Positions 24,291-33,015 of a stretch of DNA of 64,000 nucleotides are shown here, one piece after another. The stretch is from NCBI RefSeq assembly GCF_001403615.1, contig NZ_LN879457.1:744001-808000 (forward strand), written 5' to 3'. Position 1 is the stretch's first letter; each line of letters opens with the position of its first letter. Below the pieces are notes generated by a model. It saw only the letters and a list, made by a program, of their open reading frames with translations, was not told the origin of the DNA and did no database searches. A program made the translations under genes and the position numbers. The stretch is from Desnuesiella massiliensis (GTDB lineage Bacteria > Bacillota > Clostridia > Clostridiales > Clostridiaceae).

Positions 24291-24324
24291 AAAATGTTTA
24301 TCAACAGTCTGAGGATATAATCCT

Positions 24325-24840
24325 ACTCTATTTTTGGGAGACTTTACAGGAGATGGTGTAGATGATATTTTGATAGGCATTGCCACAGGCGGCAGTGGTG
24401 GTATAATGTATTACTACATTTATTCCTTTGTTAACAATATTGAAAAATTGCTGTTTGACTTTAATGTATATGACGAGCAATACAAATATGATGTTACTTA
24501 TAAAGATAACTATAAGGTTGAAGTTGTCAGTAAGGAAAATAATAAAAAGTACATTATAGATATATCTTATAAGGGAAAGGATTATTTAAGCGAGATATAT
24601 TATGAAAACGGAAAGCTAAAGAATCCAATCAGCGGCTTTGTAAACCCTTTAAGTGGTTTATATCCTGTGGATTTTGATTCAAATAAAGTATATGAGCTAT
24701 TAGCTTACCAAAAAATAGCTGGAAGATACAATGCAGACTCTTTAGGATATATTTTAAATACCTTGAAATGGAAAGATAATATGTTTGTTTTAGATAATCA
24801 ATATGTAGCTGTTTTCGGAGCTGATATTGGAGAGATTTAG
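24325..24840 (+). pseudogene. 3' part of the IS-interrupted FG-GAP/VCBS-like protein
   Basis: 171 codons continuing the frame of the 22484 fragment: after GYNP it reads TLFLGDFTGDGVDDILIGIA, a second FG-GAP-like Asp-rich repeat, then GSGGIMYYYIYSF and a beta-rich C-terminal part. It is unlikely to be translated as it stands because it lacks a start and ribosome site; TTG at 24334 has none. A hairpin terminator follows its stop. Confidence 0.8.
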
Positions 24841-24866
24841 AGAGAGAGAAATGCTCTCTCTTTTTG
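24839..24866 (+). terminator. Intrinsic terminator
   Basis: AGAGAGAG/CTCTCTCT stem with a short loop followed by TTTT, right at the stop of the interrupted gene. Confidence 0.8.
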
Positions 24867-24952
24867 TTCATATTCAAAAGCTTCGTAAAAAATTAGGACT
24901 GGAAAATGAAATAAAAACAGTTTATAAATTGGGATATCGTTTGGAGGTATAA
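24866..24952 (+). pseudogene. OmpR-type response regulator, C-terminal remnant
   Basis: 28 codons reading VHIQKLRKKLGLENEIKTV and ending YKLGYRLEV, the last helix and wing of an OmpR/PhoB winged-helix DNA-binding domain. The receiver domain and most of the effector domain are gone. The sensor kinase fragment follows 7 bp after its stop, the classic regulator-kinase order. Confidence 0.75.
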
Positions 24953-24958
24953 TGGACC

Positions 24959-25258
24959 ATGAAGTTTTGGAGAAAACCATATTTCTGTGTGCTTATTCTG
25001 TTTCTAACGGTATTTAATGCTAGTATTTGCTGGATTATGTATACTACCTATCAATGTATGTTAGAAAGTGAAAAGGAAAAAGCTCTAGGTGAACATCATT
25101 TTATTAAACAATCTCTAGAAAATGATATGGAGAATCTAGCTAGTAATAATAAATTATCTAATATAGCAATAAAAAATATTATGAGTTATTACATCAACTA
25201 TTATAGTAATGAAAATATATCCTTTTCATTATTAAAAGATAAAGGTGTGATTTTTTGA
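24959..25258 (+). pseudogene. Sensor histidine kinase, N-terminal fragment
   Basis: 99 codons beginning MKFWRKPYFCVLILFLTVFN: one membrane helix (about 9-30) and the start of an extracellular sensor region, then a stop. No HisKA or ATPase domain follows. GGAGG of the regulator remnant serves as ribosome site. With the fragment before it, it marks a deleted two-component system. Confidence 0.65.
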
Positions 25259-25415
25259 AATTTAAAATACAATCTCAAGGCTTTAGATGATAATTTGCTA
25301 AAAATAACAGGGGACAACCGTATCTCTAATTTTTACAACTTTATAATAACCTTCATATAAGTTTATAACATTATTTTTCTATAATGATAAGAAATAGAGA
25401 AAGAGAGGAATTTAT

Positions 25416-25574
25416 ATGAAAAAAACAAATAAAAAAGCCTATATAACATTAACTGCTTCCACAATCATGTTAGTAATTTTGAGTACACTGCTACTGAAAA
25501 AAGGTATTTCTTTTGCTGGAGATATTGGCACTGGCAGAATAGATAATATATTACTGATACGGATGAATTGGTAG
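25416..25574 (+). pseudogene. Small exported-protein fragment, probably frameshifted
   Basis: GAGAGG and an ATG start 52 codons: a signal-like N-terminus (MKKTNKKAYITLTASTIM, then VILSTLLLKKGISFAG), ending at a TAG. Shifting frame near the end opens DTDELVGVAVSY before another stop, which suggests a frameshift or deletion. I do not recognise the family; it may have belonged to the lost two-component locus. The 300 bp from its end to the next gene show no further gene. Confidence 0.45.
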
Positions 25575-25877
25575 GAGTTGCAGTTTCTTATTAATAAGAT
25601 ATAACAATTAGAAAATTTAAAGTGTATTTTAATTCCTCAGACTAAAAAAATTTACCTTATAGATTAGACACCATAAAATAGTCTCTCTAAAGGATAACAT
25701 TTTAAAGGGGTTGGGGATTTTATTTTAGTGTATTTGATTTTAAGTATACTATAGTGATTTGTCGAAAGGTTATAACTACATGACGAAGGAATTCTTATAG
25801 CTGTATAGAAATATAAAAAATAATTTGTAATAATTAATGGGTATAAGGGGAGAGAAATTTTATTAAGGGAGGAAAAA

Positions 25878-27869
25878 ATGAAAAAGAATATTATTAAATA
25901 TTTATTATGTTCTATTATTATGATGAATTTTATCATGGCTAGCAGTTTAAATGTTTTTGCAGAAGACCAAAATGACACTGATTTTATGAGGAAGCATTCT
26001 GAAATAGTAAGGGATTGTGAGAAAATCATAGAAGATGCCATGAAGAAAAGTAAAATTGTAGGGCTGTCAGTGGCTCTAGTTGATGATAAAGAAATTTTGT
26101 GGTCAAAAGGTTTTGGATATACTGATAAAAATAAGAAAAATGCAGTAACACCAGATACAATTTTTAGTATTCAATCAATATCAAAGACAATTACTGCTAC
26201 TGCCGCGATGAAAGCAGCGCAGGAAGGATTAATTGATTTAGATAAACCAATTAAATATTATCTTCCAAATTTTAAGGTAAATAGTGCCTTTGAAAATAAT
26301 CCAGAGGAGAAAATAACCATAAGACATTTATTAAGTCATACGGCTGGTTTTACACACGAAGCTCCTGTTGGCAGTAATTTTGATACAAACTCTCCTTCTT
26401 TTGAGGAGCATATTAAAAGTATTTCAAATACTTGGCTTAAATTTCCTGTGGGAGAAAACTATTCTTATTCAAATTTAGGCATTGATCTTGCAGGATACAT
26501 AATTGAAAAACAGAGTGGAAAACCTTTTTACCAGTATGTAGAAGAAAATATTACAAAGCCAATTGGAATGGTAAATAGTACTTTTGACATGGAGAAAATA
26601 AAAAATAATAAAGCTAGAGCTATAGGTCAAAGTAACTATTACTGGAAGGTACCCCTTGAAATACCTATAATTCCATCAGGGGGCTTTTACAGCAGTGCCC
26701 TTGATATGGGAAGGTTTATACAATTTCATTTAAATGGAGGAAAAGTTAGTGAAAAAAATATAATAGCAGCTGGTATTTTAAAAGAGATGTACAAAATACC
26801 TTTTCCAGCAGAAGGTCAAACTGAGGGCTACTGTTTAGGTGTTGGAAAGTATGTAATAAATAATTCACTTATTTTTAATCATAATGGTGGAGGCTTTGCA
26901 TTTTTATCAAGTATGACTTGGTATCCTGATATTAGGCTAGGAGTAGTGGTTCTATCAAATACAGATAATAAAGCCTTAAAGGAAGATATCCAACCAGGAA
27001 ATATTAGTTATCAAATATTGAATAGAATAATAGGGGATCAGACAACTGAATATTATCAAAGAGCTGGAAAGGTCAATTCTAATAATTATATAAGTAATAA
27101 TAATTTGCAAAATTATTTAATTTCAAATGTTACTAATAAACTCAGTCAACTTAATATAATTCATAAGTCTACACCAAAGGAGCTAAAGAAGTATACTGGC
27201 AATTATACATATTCAATGACAGGCATTCCTTTTGTTATAGATTTATTAAATATTAGTGAAGAAGGCGGAAGTTTGTATTCAAAAGATGGAAAATTAACGG
27301 AGATTCATAAAGGAGTATTTTATTCTAATAATGGTGAAGTTTTTAATTTTAATGAAAAAGTACCATCCTTTAGAAATATAAAATTAAACAAGTTACATTT
27401 TCCTTTGACAGGATATCTAGGATTTATAATACTTACAGTAATAATACTTGCTTCTTGGCCTTTAATCGGTGTTATAAAAAGAAAAAAACAGAATAATAAT
27501 GATAATAGCAATAAGAGAAATAGATTTATAGTTAAAGGTATTCTATGCTTAAATTCAATTTTAATATTTATAATGATAGGTTTTGTATTATATTACCTTT
27601 ATATTTATAAGAATATTATGAATAATACTAATACAAGTCAAATAGATTACTATGTATTGTCTGCTTTTATGTATGTAGTAAAGTTTATGCCTATATTTAT
27701 TCTTCTATTTACACTTCTTCTATTAACTTTCAGTATACCTATATGGAAAAAAAGTTATTGGAACTTCATAGGTAGAATTCATTATTTAGTAATAGTATTA
27801 TTTAGTCTATTATTTTTTATATTGTTATATCATTGGAACTTAGGAGGTATGCTTCTAACGTTTTATTAG
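25878..27869 (+). CDS. Serine beta-lactamase-like hydrolase with C-terminal membrane domain
   Basis: 663 residues; GGGAGG before the ATG. A signal peptide (about 1-28, ending VFA) leads into a class C beta-lactamase/PBP4-like domain (about 40-380) with the nucleophile motif SISK (SIQSISKTITA), YSN in YSYSNLGIDLAG, and HNGGG as the third motif. After a linker, four hydrophobic helices lie at about 515-533, 555-577, 598-622 and 634-658. Such membrane-anchored proteins may act on D-amino-acid peptides, cell-wall fragments or antimicrobial peptides; homologues are often next to two-component and ABC genes, which fits the decayed kinase locus upstream. Substrate unknown. Confidence 0.85.
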   Translation: MKKNIIKYLLCSIIMMNFIMASSLNVFAEDQNDTDFMRKHSEIVRDCEKIIEDAMKKSKIVGLSVALVDDKEILWSKGFGYTDKNKKNAVTPDTIFSIQSISKTITATAAMKAAQEGLIDLDKPIKYYLPNFKVNSAFENNPEEKITIRHLLSHTAGFTHEAPVGSNFDTNSPSFEEHIKSISNTWLKFPVGENYSYSNLGIDLAGYIIEKQSGKPFYQYVEENITKPIGMVNSTFDMEKIKNNKARAIGQSNYYWKVPLEIPIIPSGGFYSSALDMGRFIQFHLNGGKVSEKNIIAAGILKEMYKIPFPAEGQTEGYCLGVGKYVINNSLIFNHNGGGFAFLSSMTWYPDIRLGVVVLSNTDNKALKEDIQPGNISYQILNRIIGDQTTEYYQRAGKVNSNNYISNNNLQNYLISNVTNKLSQLNIIHKSTPKELKKYTGNYTYSMTGIPFVIDLLNISEEGGSLYSKDGKLTEIHKGVFYSNNGEVFNFNEKVPSFRNIKLNKLHFPLTGYLGFIILTVIILASWPLIGVIKRKKQNNNDNSNKRNRFIVKGILCLNSILIFIMIGFVLYYLYIYKNIMNNTNTSQIDYYVLSAFMYVVKFMPIFILLFTLLLLTFSIPIWKKSYWNFIGRIHYLVIVLFSLLFFILLYHWNLGGMLLTFY

Positions 27870-27893
27870 AACATAATAATTAAGATGGAAAGT

Positions 27894-27936
27894 CACCATA
27901 TTTTCTTCAGAGTGTTAGAGAAAATATGGTGATTTT
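27894..27936 (+). terminator. Intrinsic terminator after the beta-lactamase-like gene
   Basis: CACCATATTTTC/GAAAATATGGTG, 12-bp perfect stem followed by ATTTTT. The next 300 bp up to the V-ATPase operon contain no gene and presumably its promoter. Confidence 0.85.
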
Positions 27937-28232
27937 TCATGATAAAGATGGACAAGAATAATTATTTAAGGTAAATATAACAAGATATCTTTTTAACAAT
28001 GACAAGATAAAAATTTAACAATCTAATGACGTTGAAGCCTCGTGAACACTTTGAGAAGAGCAATTTTTAATTATAAGGATTAAGCTCATTATTTAGTTAA
28101 TAAAGTAGTTTAACCTCATTTATTATGAAGGTTCTCCGTAAAACTTGTATTTGCTATTACTGTTGCTATTTTGCAAAAAATAAAAATAGTACTAGAATAG
28201 TAAAATAAGCATTTTTGTGTGGAGGTGAGACT

Positions 28233-28547
28233 TTGGAATTTGTAATCAATAAAATAATGAGCATAGATAAAGATGCTGAAAATTATCGTAAAAATATTGA
28301 TGAACTATTAAAGGAGAAAGAAAAAGAGCTGCAAGAAGGAATAAAGTCCATGCAAACCCAATGGATAGAAGAGTCTAAGGCCATTAAAGAGGCTGTTCTA
28401 AAGGAAAAATTGAGTGAAGCTGAAGAAAAAGCTAACAAAGTTATAGAAGAAAAAAATGAACTGTTAAAGAATATTAAAGCTAAATATGAGGAGAATAAAG
28501 AAAATATAGTGGAAGAAGTATTTAGTAAAATAATCAGTTCCCTTTAG
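28233..28547 (+). CDS. ntpF: V-type ATPase subunit H/G (peripheral stalk)
   Basis: 104 residues from a TTG (LEFVINKIMSIDKDAE); GGAGGTG lies 5 bases upstream, whereas the longer frame would start before that site. Almost wholly a charged coiled coil (about 12-95), as expected for the peripheral-stalk subunit that pairs with subunit E. First gene of the nine-gene V-ATPase operon. Confidence 0.85.
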   Translation: MEFVINKIMSIDKDAENYRKNIDELLKEKEKELQEGIKSMQTQWIEESKAIKEAVLKEKLSEAEEKANKVIEEKNELLKNIKAKYEENKENIVEEVFSKIISSL

Positions 28548-28559
28548 GAGTGAAGATTT

Positions 28560-29600
28560 ATGGGAAGTGTAGTTAAGTTTAGCGCTATAAATTCCAAGGT
28601 AAAGGCCTTAAAAGGAAAAATGCTTAAGGAAGAGGAATATTTAGAGCTGCTTCAAGGTAAAGGTTTTAAAAATTCTCTGAGGATTTTGAAAGAGAGAACG
28701 CACTACGGTGAGCTTTTAAAGGAATACGACATAGAAAAGATTCATAGAGGAGAATTAGAAATAATTTTAGATAAGCATTATACTAGGATTTATAACAAGT
28801 TTATAAATTATTTTAATGGCGAGTACAGAAAATTTATTAAAAATTTATTTCTAAGATGGGAAATTGAAGACTTAAAAATAATCATCAGAGGAAAGTATAT
28901 AGGTCGTACTAAAGAAGAGATAGAAAAAGTTCTCATAGGAAAAGATAGATTAAATTCTATTGATTATGATTATCTGCTATCTTCTAAGAATTTAGAAGAA
29001 CTGGTGGATAGACTGAAGGGAAGTATATATTATAATGCCCTTAAAAATTTAATAAAAGATATAAATGAGAAGGGTCTGTTTAGAATAGAAACAGAATTAG
29101 ATTTTGTTTATTTTTCTAACATAAGAAAAGAGCTTAAACATTTAGATAAGGAAAATAGAGAGGTTATAAGTCAGATAATAGGAATAGAAGGAGATTTGCT
29201 CAACTTAAGCTGGATCTATAGGGGTAAAAAATACTATGATATAACTCCAGAAGAACTATTTAACTATACTATATATGATGGATATAAGCTTTCAAAAGAC
29301 AATATTAAGAAGCTTTGCTATGCCAATAATATAGAGGAGTTTCATCACATCATTGAGAATACTCCCTATGGGTGGATTTATGAAAGTGATGATGTTAATA
29401 ATATAGAAAAAAGAGAAAGAGAATTACAAAAAAAATATTTTAATAAATTTTTAAAAGAAAATAAAACAAATTTTAGCATGGTCATGAGTTATTTAATTCT
29501 TTATAGGATTGAGGTACGAGATATTATATCTATAGTAGAACAAAAGAGATATGACTTGGATGCAAGTGAGGGTATGAAATATATTTCTGTAACATTGTAG
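28560..29600 (+). CDS. ntpC: V-type ATPase subunit C (AC39/d-like)
   Basis: 346 residues. All-helical V-ATPase C/d subunit that caps the membrane rotor and connects it to the central stalk. Family patterns include NSKVKALKGKMLKEEEYLEL at the start and YILRIEVRDI-like LYRIEVRDIISIVEQKRY at the end. GGAGTGAAG precedes the ATG, 12 bp after the previous stop. Confidence 0.88.
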   Translation: MGSVVKFSAINSKVKALKGKMLKEEEYLELLQGKGFKNSLRILKERTHYGELLKEYDIEKIHRGELEIILDKHYTRIYNKFINYFNGEYRKFIKNLFLRWEIEDLKIIIRGKYIGRTKEEIEKVLIGKDRLNSIDYDYLLSSKNLEELVDRLKGSIYYNALKNLIKDINEKGLFRIETELDFVYFSNIRKELKHLDKENREVISQIIGIEGDLLNLSWIYRGKKYYDITPEELFNYTIYDGYKLSKDNIKKLCYANNIEEFHHIIENTPYGWIYESDDVNNIEKRERELQKKYFNKFLKENKTNFSMVMSYLILYRIEVRDIISIVEQKRYDLDASEGMKYISVTL

Positions 29601-29615
29601 CTGGGAGGTGAAGTT

Positions 29616-31580
29616 ATGTCCATTGAGAAAATGTATATGGTAAATCTGGTGGGAGCCTTTAAGGACTTTGACAGATTAACCAAGCTATTAGCCCTGGGAA
29701 GTTTTATACAACCAGTAAATGCATTGCAAGAGATTAATTCTTCAGACTTTGTACTTAAGACTTCTGAGGATAACATAGAGGCTTTAATGGATGTAAGTTA
29801 TATAAGGCCTTATGTTTATGAGAAAGACTATAATGTAGGGCTTAGGCATATAGAAAAGCTTAGAAAACAACAAAAGGATTTTAAGCTGGAAGAAAAGATT
29901 ATTAAGGATGTAATATTTGATTTTGAAGATATAGAGCATCGTACTGAAGAAATATATAGAAGGTATAAGACTCTAAATAAAGAACTTGAAGCATTAAGAG
30001 AAAAAGAGCAATTTCTTAAAAATACCTATGAGGCTTTAGATTTTTTAAAAGATGTTTCTCTTCCAATCGAAGACGTAGTATCCATGAAAAACTTTAAAGT
30101 CGGTTTATATAAGGTAAATCAAGAAAATATGGACAAGATTAAGGCAAACTATGAAAATATACCTTCTGTAGTTCAAAGTGTGTATAAAGAAAAGGATTTT
30201 GTTATATTTATAGCCTTTACACCTATACCACTAATTGCTGAGACGGAAAGGATATTTAAGTCTGCAAATTGCGAGGAAATTTTATTGCCTAATCATTATG
30301 CAGGAACTCCTATAGAAGTAGTAGAAGCATTAAAAAAAGAAACAAAAGAATATTTCTCCTTAACAGAAGTAAGTGAAAGAAAACTTAAGGATTTTTTGGT
30401 AGAGAATTATGATTCTATAAAAACTCTGGAAAATAGCTATGAGCTAGAACAAAAATCTGCAGATATTAAGAAAACAGCGGCCTGTACTAATGAATTTTTC
30501 TATTTATCAGGATGGGTGCCAGAAACCTTGATGCATAAGTTAGACAATACTTTAGTAGAATTTAAAGATACCATAGTTACCCTTAAAAAAGATACTAAGG
30601 AAATAAATAACAAGTCTATTATACCACCAACAAAATTAAAAAATGGAAAGCTTATAAGACCCTTTGAGAGTATGGTAGGAATGTATGGAACTCCAACCTA
30701 TGGTGAAATTGATCCTACAGCTTTCCTAGCCATAACTTATACCATAATGTTTGGGGCTATGTTTGGAGATGTAGGACAAGGAGCAGTTTTGTTATTAGGG
30801 GGACTTTACCTAAGGTTTAAGAAAAAGAGAACTAGTTTAGGTGGAATCCTTGAAAGGCTTGGAGTGAGTTCCATGATCTTTGGTTTCTTATATGGAAGTA
30901 TATTTGGTTCAGAGGAGCTTATTCCTGCTTTACTAGTAAGACCTATGGAAGATATACAAGATGTATTACTTTGGGCTATAATATTTGGCTGTGGATTCTT
31001 AATCTTTGGTTTTCTGCTAGGTATTATTAATAACCTAAGAAAAGGAGACATAGAGCATGGCGTCTTTGGAAAAGAAGGAATAGCAGGATTCTTATTCTAT
31101 ATTGGAGCTTTAGTTTTAGTAGTTTCAAAAGTTTACGGAAAAGATATTTTGCCAGTAGGAGTTTGGGCTGTATATTTAATTTCTCTGCTACTACTGATTT
31201 TGTTAAAACAACCTTTAGCTCATATATGTATGGGAAAAAAGACTTTATTTGAAGAGGGACCTAAAGACTATTTTATAGAAGCTAGCTTTGAAGTAATAGA
31301 AACCTTACTATCTATGTTTTCAAATACGGTCTCCTTTATAAGGGTAGGGGCCTTTGCCTTAAATCACGTGGGACTATTTATAGCATTTTCTGCTATGGCT
31401 CATATGTCAAAGAGTGGTGTAAGCTCAGCGCTCATACTAATACTTGGAAATATAATAATCATAGGTCTTGAAGGCTTAATAGTATTTATTCAAGGCTTGA
31501 GACTACAATATTATGAACTATTCAGTAAATATTATGAAGGCGGCGGAGTGCCCTTCGAACCTGTAACAGTAAATTTTTAA
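29616..31580 (+). CDS. ntpI: V-type ATPase subunit I (a subunit)
   Basis: 654 residues. N-terminal cytosolic part (about 1-345) with coiled coils forms the stator arm; the C-terminal half has seven to eight membrane helices. Conserved family motifs include PFESMVGMYGTPTYGEIDPT (about 348), GAMFGDVGQGAVLL (about 378) and, in the ion-channel helix, FSNTVSFIRVGAFALNHVGL (about 570), where the Arg is the essential half-channel arginine. GGGAGGTGA before the ATG. Confidence 0.93.
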   Translation: MSIEKMYMVNLVGAFKDFDRLTKLLALGSFIQPVNALQEINSSDFVLKTSEDNIEALMDVSYIRPYVYEKDYNVGLRHIEKLRKQQKDFKLEEKIIKDVIFDFEDIEHRTEEIYRRYKTLNKELEALREKEQFLKNTYEALDFLKDVSLPIEDVVSMKNFKVGLYKVNQENMDKIKANYENIPSVVQSVYKEKDFVIFIAFTPIPLIAETERIFKSANCEEILLPNHYAGTPIEVVEALKKETKEYFSLTEVSERKLKDFLVENYDSIKTLENSYELEQKSADIKKTAACTNEFFYLSGWVPETLMHKLDNTLVEFKDTIVTLKKDTKEINNKSIIPPTKLKNGKLIRPFESMVGMYGTPTYGEIDPTAFLAITYTIMFGAMFGDVGQGAVLLLGGLYLRFKKKRTSLGGILERLGVSSMIFGFLYGSIFGSEELIPALLVRPMEDIQDVLLWAIIFGCGFLIFGFLLGIINNLRKGDIEHGVFGKEGIAGFLFYIGALVLVVSKVYGKDILPVGVWAVYLISLLLLILLKQPLAHICMGKKTLFEEGPKDYFIEASFEVIETLLSMFSNTVSFIRVGAFALNHVGLFIAFSAMAHMSKSGVSSALILILGNIIIIGLEGLIVFIQGLRLQYYELFSKYYEGGGVPFEPVTVNF

Positions 31581-31599
31581 TAAATAATAGAGAGGTGTA

Positions 31600-32031
31600 A
31601 TGAGTATGATAATACTATTAATATTAACATTTGGTGTCGTGATTTCTACTATAGCTTATGGAGTGGTTGAACAGGCAAAGGGTGACTTTGCAGGAAAGAA
31701 GAAGATAAAAAAGGCATTGAAAATCAATTTAGGCGCCTTTGTACCGGTAATGACTTTAGCTTTAATAATGAATATACCAAGCATAGCTCATGCAGCAGCA
31801 GAAACTGCAGCAAATCCATCAGCAGGCTTAGGTTATTTAGCAGCAGGACTTTCTACAGGGCTTGCTACTATTGGTGCAGGTTATGCCGTAGGTGCCGTTG
31901 GTTCTTCAGCTCTAGGAGCAGTATCAGAAGATCCTAAGATATTAGGAAAAACTCTTATCTATGTTGGTCTTGGTGAAGGTATAGCAATTTATGGTCTTAT
32001 AATATCTATAATGATTCTTGCTAGATTATAA
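31600..32031 (+). CDS. ntpK: V-type ATPase subunit K (rotor ring)
   Basis: 143 residues, about four membrane helices (3-22, 45-63, 78-103, 115-140). The second hairpin is a normal proteolipid: AAGLSTGLATIGAGYAVG and, in the last helix, GLGEGIAIYGLII with the ion-binding Glu. The first hairpin lacks an equivalent carboxylate and glycine motif and has a basic loop (KKKIKKALK), as in V-type rings with one site per four helices. Whether H+ or Na+ is moved cannot be decided; the Gln residues of the E. hirae Na+ site are not obvious. Confidence 0.9.
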   Translation: MSMIILLILTFGVVISTIAYGVVEQAKGDFAGKKKIKKALKINLGAFVPVMTLALIMNIPSIAHAAAETAANPSAGLGYLAAGLSTGLATIGAGYAVGAVGSSALGAVSEDPKILGKTLIYVGLGEGIAIYGLIISIMILARL

Positions 32032-32048
32032 TTTTGGGAGAGAGGCTT

Positions 32049-32357
32049 ATGAGAAGCTTTTTAATAAGTGATAATGTAGATACCTTTGTAGGAATGAAGA
32101 TGGCAGGTATTCCAGGCATAATTCTTCATGAAAAAGAAGATATAATAAAGAAGATCCAGGAGCTTAAACAAGATAAAGATATTGGAATCATAGTTGTCAC
32201 TGAAAAGGTTGCAGCTTTGGTACCTGAGCTCATAAATGAAATAAAACTATCTAAGGAAAGACCTCTTTTGGTGGAAATCCCAGATAGACACGGTTCAGGA
32301 AAAGGGAAGGATTCCATAGTTCGATATGTTAAGGAGTCTATAGGTCTTAAGATATAG
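32049..32357 (+). CDS. ntpG: V-type ATPase subunit F (central stalk)
   Basis: 102 residues from MRSFLISDNVDTFVGMKMAG; GGGAGAGAGG precedes this ATG. Rossmann-like subunit F with typical DIGIIVVTEKVAALVPELI and PLLVEIPDRHGS segments. It binds subunit D in the rotating stalk. Confidence 0.92.
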   Translation: MRSFLISDNVDTFVGMKMAGIPGIILHEKEDIIKKIQELKQDKDIGIIVVTEKVAALVPELINEIKLSKERPLLVEIPDRHGSGKGKDSIVRYVKESIGLKI

Positions 32358-32369
32358 GAGGATTAGCTT

Positions 32370-32987
32370 ATGACCACTATTGATGATAAGATAAATTTAT
32401 TTTCTAAGATAATATTTGATAAAGTAAATGAAGAAAAAGATGAAAAGCTAGGAGAATTTAATAAAGAAGCTCAGAAGAAATTGGAAGAGGAGCAAGCTAA
32501 AATCTCAGAGCTTAAAAAGAATATCCAAAGAGATATTATTAAGAAGGCCAATACTAAAGCTAATGAGATAGTAGCAAGAGAAAAGCTTAATAAGCAAAGA
32601 GAGATATTGGCACTTAAAGAAGCATTAATTGAAGCTACCTTAGGTGAAGTTAAGGATAAGCTTTTACAATATGTTTCCTCTAAGCAATATGACCACTTTT
32701 TTATGGACAGTTTAGAAAAAGCTTTAAGAGAAGTAGAAGCTGGCAATTATCATCTTGTGTTAGTAGAGAGAGATTACCAAAGATTTAAAGATGATATTCA
32801 AGCTCTAAAAGGAAAATTCAATAATAAGACCATAGAAATAAAAATATCAGAGGAAGACTTTATTGGTGGTGTAATATTATTAGACGCTAAAGGAACCTTT
32901 AAAGTGGACAATAGCCTTTTTGCTAAATTACAGGAGAGTAAAGAATTAATCGGTGTTAAAGTGATGGAAATGCTATATATAAATTAA
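32370..32987 (+). CDS. ntpE: V-type ATPase subunit E (peripheral stalk)
   Basis: 205 residues: a long N-terminal coiled coil (about 15-110) and a C-terminal globular domain with SEEDFIGGVILLDAKGTFKV, typical of subunit E, which forms the peripheral stalk with subunit H/G. AGGAGG before the ATG, 12 bp after the previous stop. Confidence 0.9.
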   Translation: MTTIDDKINLFSKIIFDKVNEEKDEKLGEFNKEAQKKLEEEQAKISELKKNIQRDIIKKANTKANEIVAREKLNKQREILALKEALIEATLGEVKDKLLQYVSSKQYDHFFMDSLEKALREVEAGNYHLVLVERDYQRFKDDIQALKGKFNNKTIEIKISEEDFIGGVILLDAKGTFKVDNSLFAKLQESKELIGVKVMEMLYIN

Positions 32988-33015
32988 GGTTTATTATAGC
33001 TTAGGAGGTAAGCCT

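Larger units (their letters stand above)
22703..24311. mobile_element. IS1182-family insertion sequence
   Basis: 1609 bp with imperfect terminal inverted repeats: the left end CAGGATGTTGAAAAAC and the right end (read inward) CAGACTGTTGATAAAC. It is flanked by a 13-bp direct repeat AGGATATAATCCT (22690-22702 and 24312-24324), itself a near-palindrome with AGGAT/ATCCT arms. It carries one full-length transposase on the minus strand and a hairpin with a T tail at each end facing inward. Confidence 0.92.
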
